From positions 1 to 7,067 of the forward strand of contig JAFEGS010000633.1 in assembly GCA_018239705.1 (NCBI GenBank): a stretch of DNA of 7,067 bases, given 5' to 3'. Both the position numbers and the translations under genes were made by a program. Below the pieces are notes generated by a model. The model did not search any database. It worked only from the letters and a program-made list of their open reading frames with translations, and was not told where the DNA came from. Below, piece by piece: positions 5,446 through 7,067 of this stretch; positions within the stretch are counted from its first letter, which is position 1; each line of letters opens with the position of its first letter. This DNA comes from Verrucomicrobiota bacterium (lineage in GTDB: Bacteria; Chlamydiota; Chlamydiia; Chlamydiales; FEN-1388).

Positions 5446-5480
5446 AGGTAAGGGCCTCTCTTTTTGAGAGGCCCTTACCT
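5446..5480 (-). terminator. Intercistronic stem-loop (terminator or attenuator)
   Basis: AGGTAAGGGCCTCTC (5446-5460) and GAGAGGCCCTTACCT (5466-5480) form a perfect 15-bp stem around a 5-nt T/A loop. On the minus strand the stem is followed by ATTTTC, a short T-run, so it would act on transcripts leaving the upstream gene, whose stop lies 18 bp before it. The plus strand has no T-run after the stem. Because the chaperone gene begins 31 nt beyond, partial read-through or stabilisation of the upstream mRNA is as likely as full termination. Confidence 0.75.
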
Positions 5481-5498
5481 TCCCTGAGTACTATTGCA

Positions 5499-7067
5499 TT
5501 ATACCTGTGAGTACATCGACTGGGCAATCGTTTGTGCAAAACTCTTAAATAGATCAGCAATATCTTGCATACCCTTGCTCGCTGCTTGCTGGTCTTGTTG
5601 GCCAGTGCTTATGGTATTTTGAATAAGTGACATTAACTGAGTAAGCATATCTTTCATAGCTTGGGCCATTGCTCCTGCCAGTACAGCCGGAATTTTTCCC
5701 ATGGTTGTACCTGCTTCCACCATCTTTGACACTATTTGTCCAAAAGCGTTGAAGATGGTACCCCAGAGTTGCGCATTCTGGGCTTTGCTTTGAGCCTCAG
5801 CCGATGCTTTATTCCCCTTTTCTGCGATCTTTGTATCTTGAGCCTTTTTGCTATCAGGTACTCCGCTTTCCTTCAACTCATTGAAGCTGTTATAGTCCTC
5901 TTCCGACATTTTTGTTTGCTTTCGATCTTGTAGAGTTTTGAGGTAATCTTTTTGATGTTGATTCAGTGGTTTTGCGTTTTGTATAGCTGGGTCCATGCTT
6001 TGGACATTTTCTTTATCAGTTAGCTGCTCACCATTGAGATTTTTCCTTTGTATCTCAGCTATTATGTCCGAATTTTTTTGCTGTGTGTCAAGCTTTGTGA
6101 GGTTTTTTTCATCCGATTCTGTGAAGAAATCTGCAGCTTTCGCCTTTTTCTCGCTCAGTTTTTCGAATGTCTTTTGCTCTTCTGGAGTGAGTGTCTTTCC
6201 CTCTTTTTGTTTAGTTTGAAGTGTAGTGAATGTGTCATCTTCCTCCAATGTGAGTGGCATATCTTTGCCTTCATTCTTCGTTTTCAGCTCATTATACTTA
6301 GAAACGTTTGAACTAAAATTATTATAATCTGCTTCAGCTGGTGTTTTCTCTTTGCCTAACATTTCGTCAAACATGCCTGACTCATGCATTTGAATGCCTG
6401 CTCCTACCAGTTGTATACCAGCGCCGGCTATAGCGCCCATGTCATTGACTACGTCCATCTGAAGTTGTGCCACTTGAGCGTCTCCGCTCTCGATGTCATA
6501 GCCGTAGATCTCTTTTGCCATGGACAGCGTCAATGCCATCATCGCTTGCTGCAGCTTTGAGCTTTGCATTGTGATTTTATTATAGAGCTGGGAGAGACCA
6601 CTCAATACCGGTGCTAGCAGAGCCATGATGCTGGGTTGCATGTAGGGGTTGCCTTTAATTTTCTGAAGCACTCCACCACCACCTCCTCCTTTGACTGCAG
6701 AAAGGATTAAGCTAGTCAGCGGTTTGACAGTGTCTGTTCCCGAAGTCGCCAAAGTTCCCGAAGTACCTGAAGTACCCGAAGTTGAGCCGGGCTCATCCGT
6801 TTCGCTCGTAGACGTAGTGGAATTAGGGTTGTCCGGATCTTGTGGATTGTGTGTCAGCGAGGATTGTGATATGACGTGTACATAAGCCTGAAGGGACGCT
6901 GGGCTTCCTGGGACTAGTAGTGGCGTAGAAGCAGAGTTGAGTGCATTTTGCATATTGGTATTGGCGGTTGCATTTTGGTCGGCTCCTGTTCCCAACGTGT
7001 CCTGCGCTCCCTTCTGCATGGCTCCCTGCATAGCAGTAGTCGGTGTATTATAATCCGAGCCTAAATA
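5499..7067 (-). CDS. Probable type III secretion substrate (effector or translocator-like), 5' end outside window
   Basis: The frame is open from the window edge to TAA at 5499. The first ATG inside (7031) gives 510 residues but has no ribosome site, and 12 further sense codons precede it, so the true start probably lies beyond 7067. Numbering from that ATG: residues 1-100 are Gln/Asn/Ser/Thr/Gly-rich and disordered, with a Thr-Ser-Gly tandem (84-98) and six glycines (115-120). Residues 128-175 are a helical hydrophobic segment (MQPSIMALLAPVLSGLSQLY and on). Residues 194-215 form a Gly/Ala-rich hydrophobic stretch that could insert in a membrane. Residues 246-389 hold charged helical repeats with GKxLTxEE motifs. 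Residues 400-510 are Ala/Gln-rich helices with another hydrophobic stretch (444-470). There is no classical signal peptide in the visible part and Cys is absent, both common in T3SS translocators and effectors. The CesT-type chaperone gene directly downstream supports secretion. No named family is recognised. Confidence 0.6.
   Translation of the reverse strand, partial: YLGSDYNTPTTAMQGAMQKGAQDTLGTGADQNATANTNMQNALNSASTPLLVPGSPASLQAYVHVISQSSLTHNPQDPDNPNSTTSTSETDEPGSTSGTSGTSGTLATSGTDTVKPLTSLILSAVKGGGGGGVLQKIKGNPYMQPSIMALLAPVLSGLSQLYNKITMQSSKLQQAMMALTLSMAKEIYGYDIESGDAQVAQLQMDVVNDMGAIAGAGIQLVGAGIQMHESGMFDEMLGKEKTPAEADYNNFSSNVSKYNELKTKNEGKDMPLTLEEDDTFTTLQTKQKEGKTLTPEEQKTFEKLSEKKAKAADFFTESDEKNLTKLDTQQKNSDIIAEIQRKNLNGEQLTDKENVQSMDPAIQNAKPLNQHQKDYLKTLQDRKQTKMSEEDYNSFNELKESGVPDSKKAQDTKIAEKGNKASAEAQSKAQNAQLWGTIFNAFGQIVSKMVEAGTTMGKIPAVLAGAMAQAMKDMLTQLMSLIQNTISTGQQDQQAASKGMQDIADLFKSFAQTIAQSMYSQV
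5865..6296 (-). repeat. Degenerate protein repeats with GKxLTxEE motif
   Basis: Residues 246-389 (numbered from the ATG at 7031) read as about six imperfect units of 21-24 residues. Examples are YNELKTKNEGKDMPLTLEED, LQTKQKEGKTLTPEEQKTF, a unit with FTESDEKNLTKLD, NLNGEQLTDKENV, and LQDRKQTKMSEEDYNSFNEL. The shared plan is a Leu-Lys-rich helix, a G/K turn, then LT.EE and an aromatic residue. The repeats are seen only at protein level; the DNA is not obviously tandem. Confidence 0.5.
6737..6781 (-). repeat. 9-bp in-frame tandem repeat (Thr-Ser-Gly)
   Basis: Five 9-bp units on the plus strand are TTCCCGAAG, TCGCCAAAG, TTCCCGAAG, TACCTGAAG and TACCCGAAG. In the gene they encode repeated Thr-Ser-Gly triplets, one unit diverged to Thr-Leu-Ala. 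Changes in copy number would keep the frame and alter the length of the disordered N-terminal linker. Confidence 0.8.

Noticed and set aside
7029..7031. ATG at 7031 as the true start of the secretion candidate
   Set aside because: No ribosome site precedes it, and the frame stays open for 12 codons to the window edge, so the gene is better treated as 5'-partial.

Overview
The window looks like an accessory stretch of a bacterial chromosome from an organism with a type III secretion system (T3SS). A CesT-family secretion chaperone, a large low-complexity secreted-type protein, a signal-peptide-less hydrolase fusion, a toxin-antitoxin pair and REP-type repeats together fit an environmental chlamydia (order Parachlamydiales) best. 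That assignment is inference from gene content; no rRNA or other phylogenetic marker is present.

Left part (1-612, plus strand): a compact toxin-antitoxin operon. A consensus sigma-70 promoter (TTGACA, 17 bp, TATAAT) contains a palindrome that is a likely operator. It drives an AbrB/SpoVT-type antitoxin gene overlapping by 11 bp a RelE/ParE-type toxin gene. A short convergent gap (613-769) holds no gene but carries a diverged copy of a repeat seen again near 4045-4142.

Centre (770-3934, minus strand): one 1054-residue gene fusing an N-terminal serine beta-lactamase-like domain (SxxK, YSN, HDG), a middle region with lipocalin-like beta segments and a helical linker, and a C-terminal S41 (IRBP/tail-specific type) protease domain. 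It has no visible export signal.

Right-centre (4141-4942): the most unusual region. An intact IS200-like single-tyrosine (Y1, HUH) transposase gene is enclosed by long, roughly 90% identical inverted arms. Each arm consists of a head hairpin, a GTAG tetranucleotide, one or two 20-nt hairpins with GTRA loops, a conserved linker and a further small hairpin. A third, partly degraded copy lies exactly 120 bp outside one arm. This is the layout of a REPtron: a REP-associated tyrosine transposase (RAYT) with its REP repeats. The stems show compensatory base changes, so the structures appear to be maintained.

Right part (5025-7067, minus strand): an open-ended gene for a Ser/Thr/Gly/Gln-rich protein with helical repeats and hydrophobic segments, probably a T3SS substrate. 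It is followed, after a perfect 15-bp stem-loop, by the CesT-type chaperone gene with a strong Shine-Dalgarno site. The order suggests a substrate/chaperone pair with an attenuator-like structure between them. The substrate gene runs off the right edge of the window.
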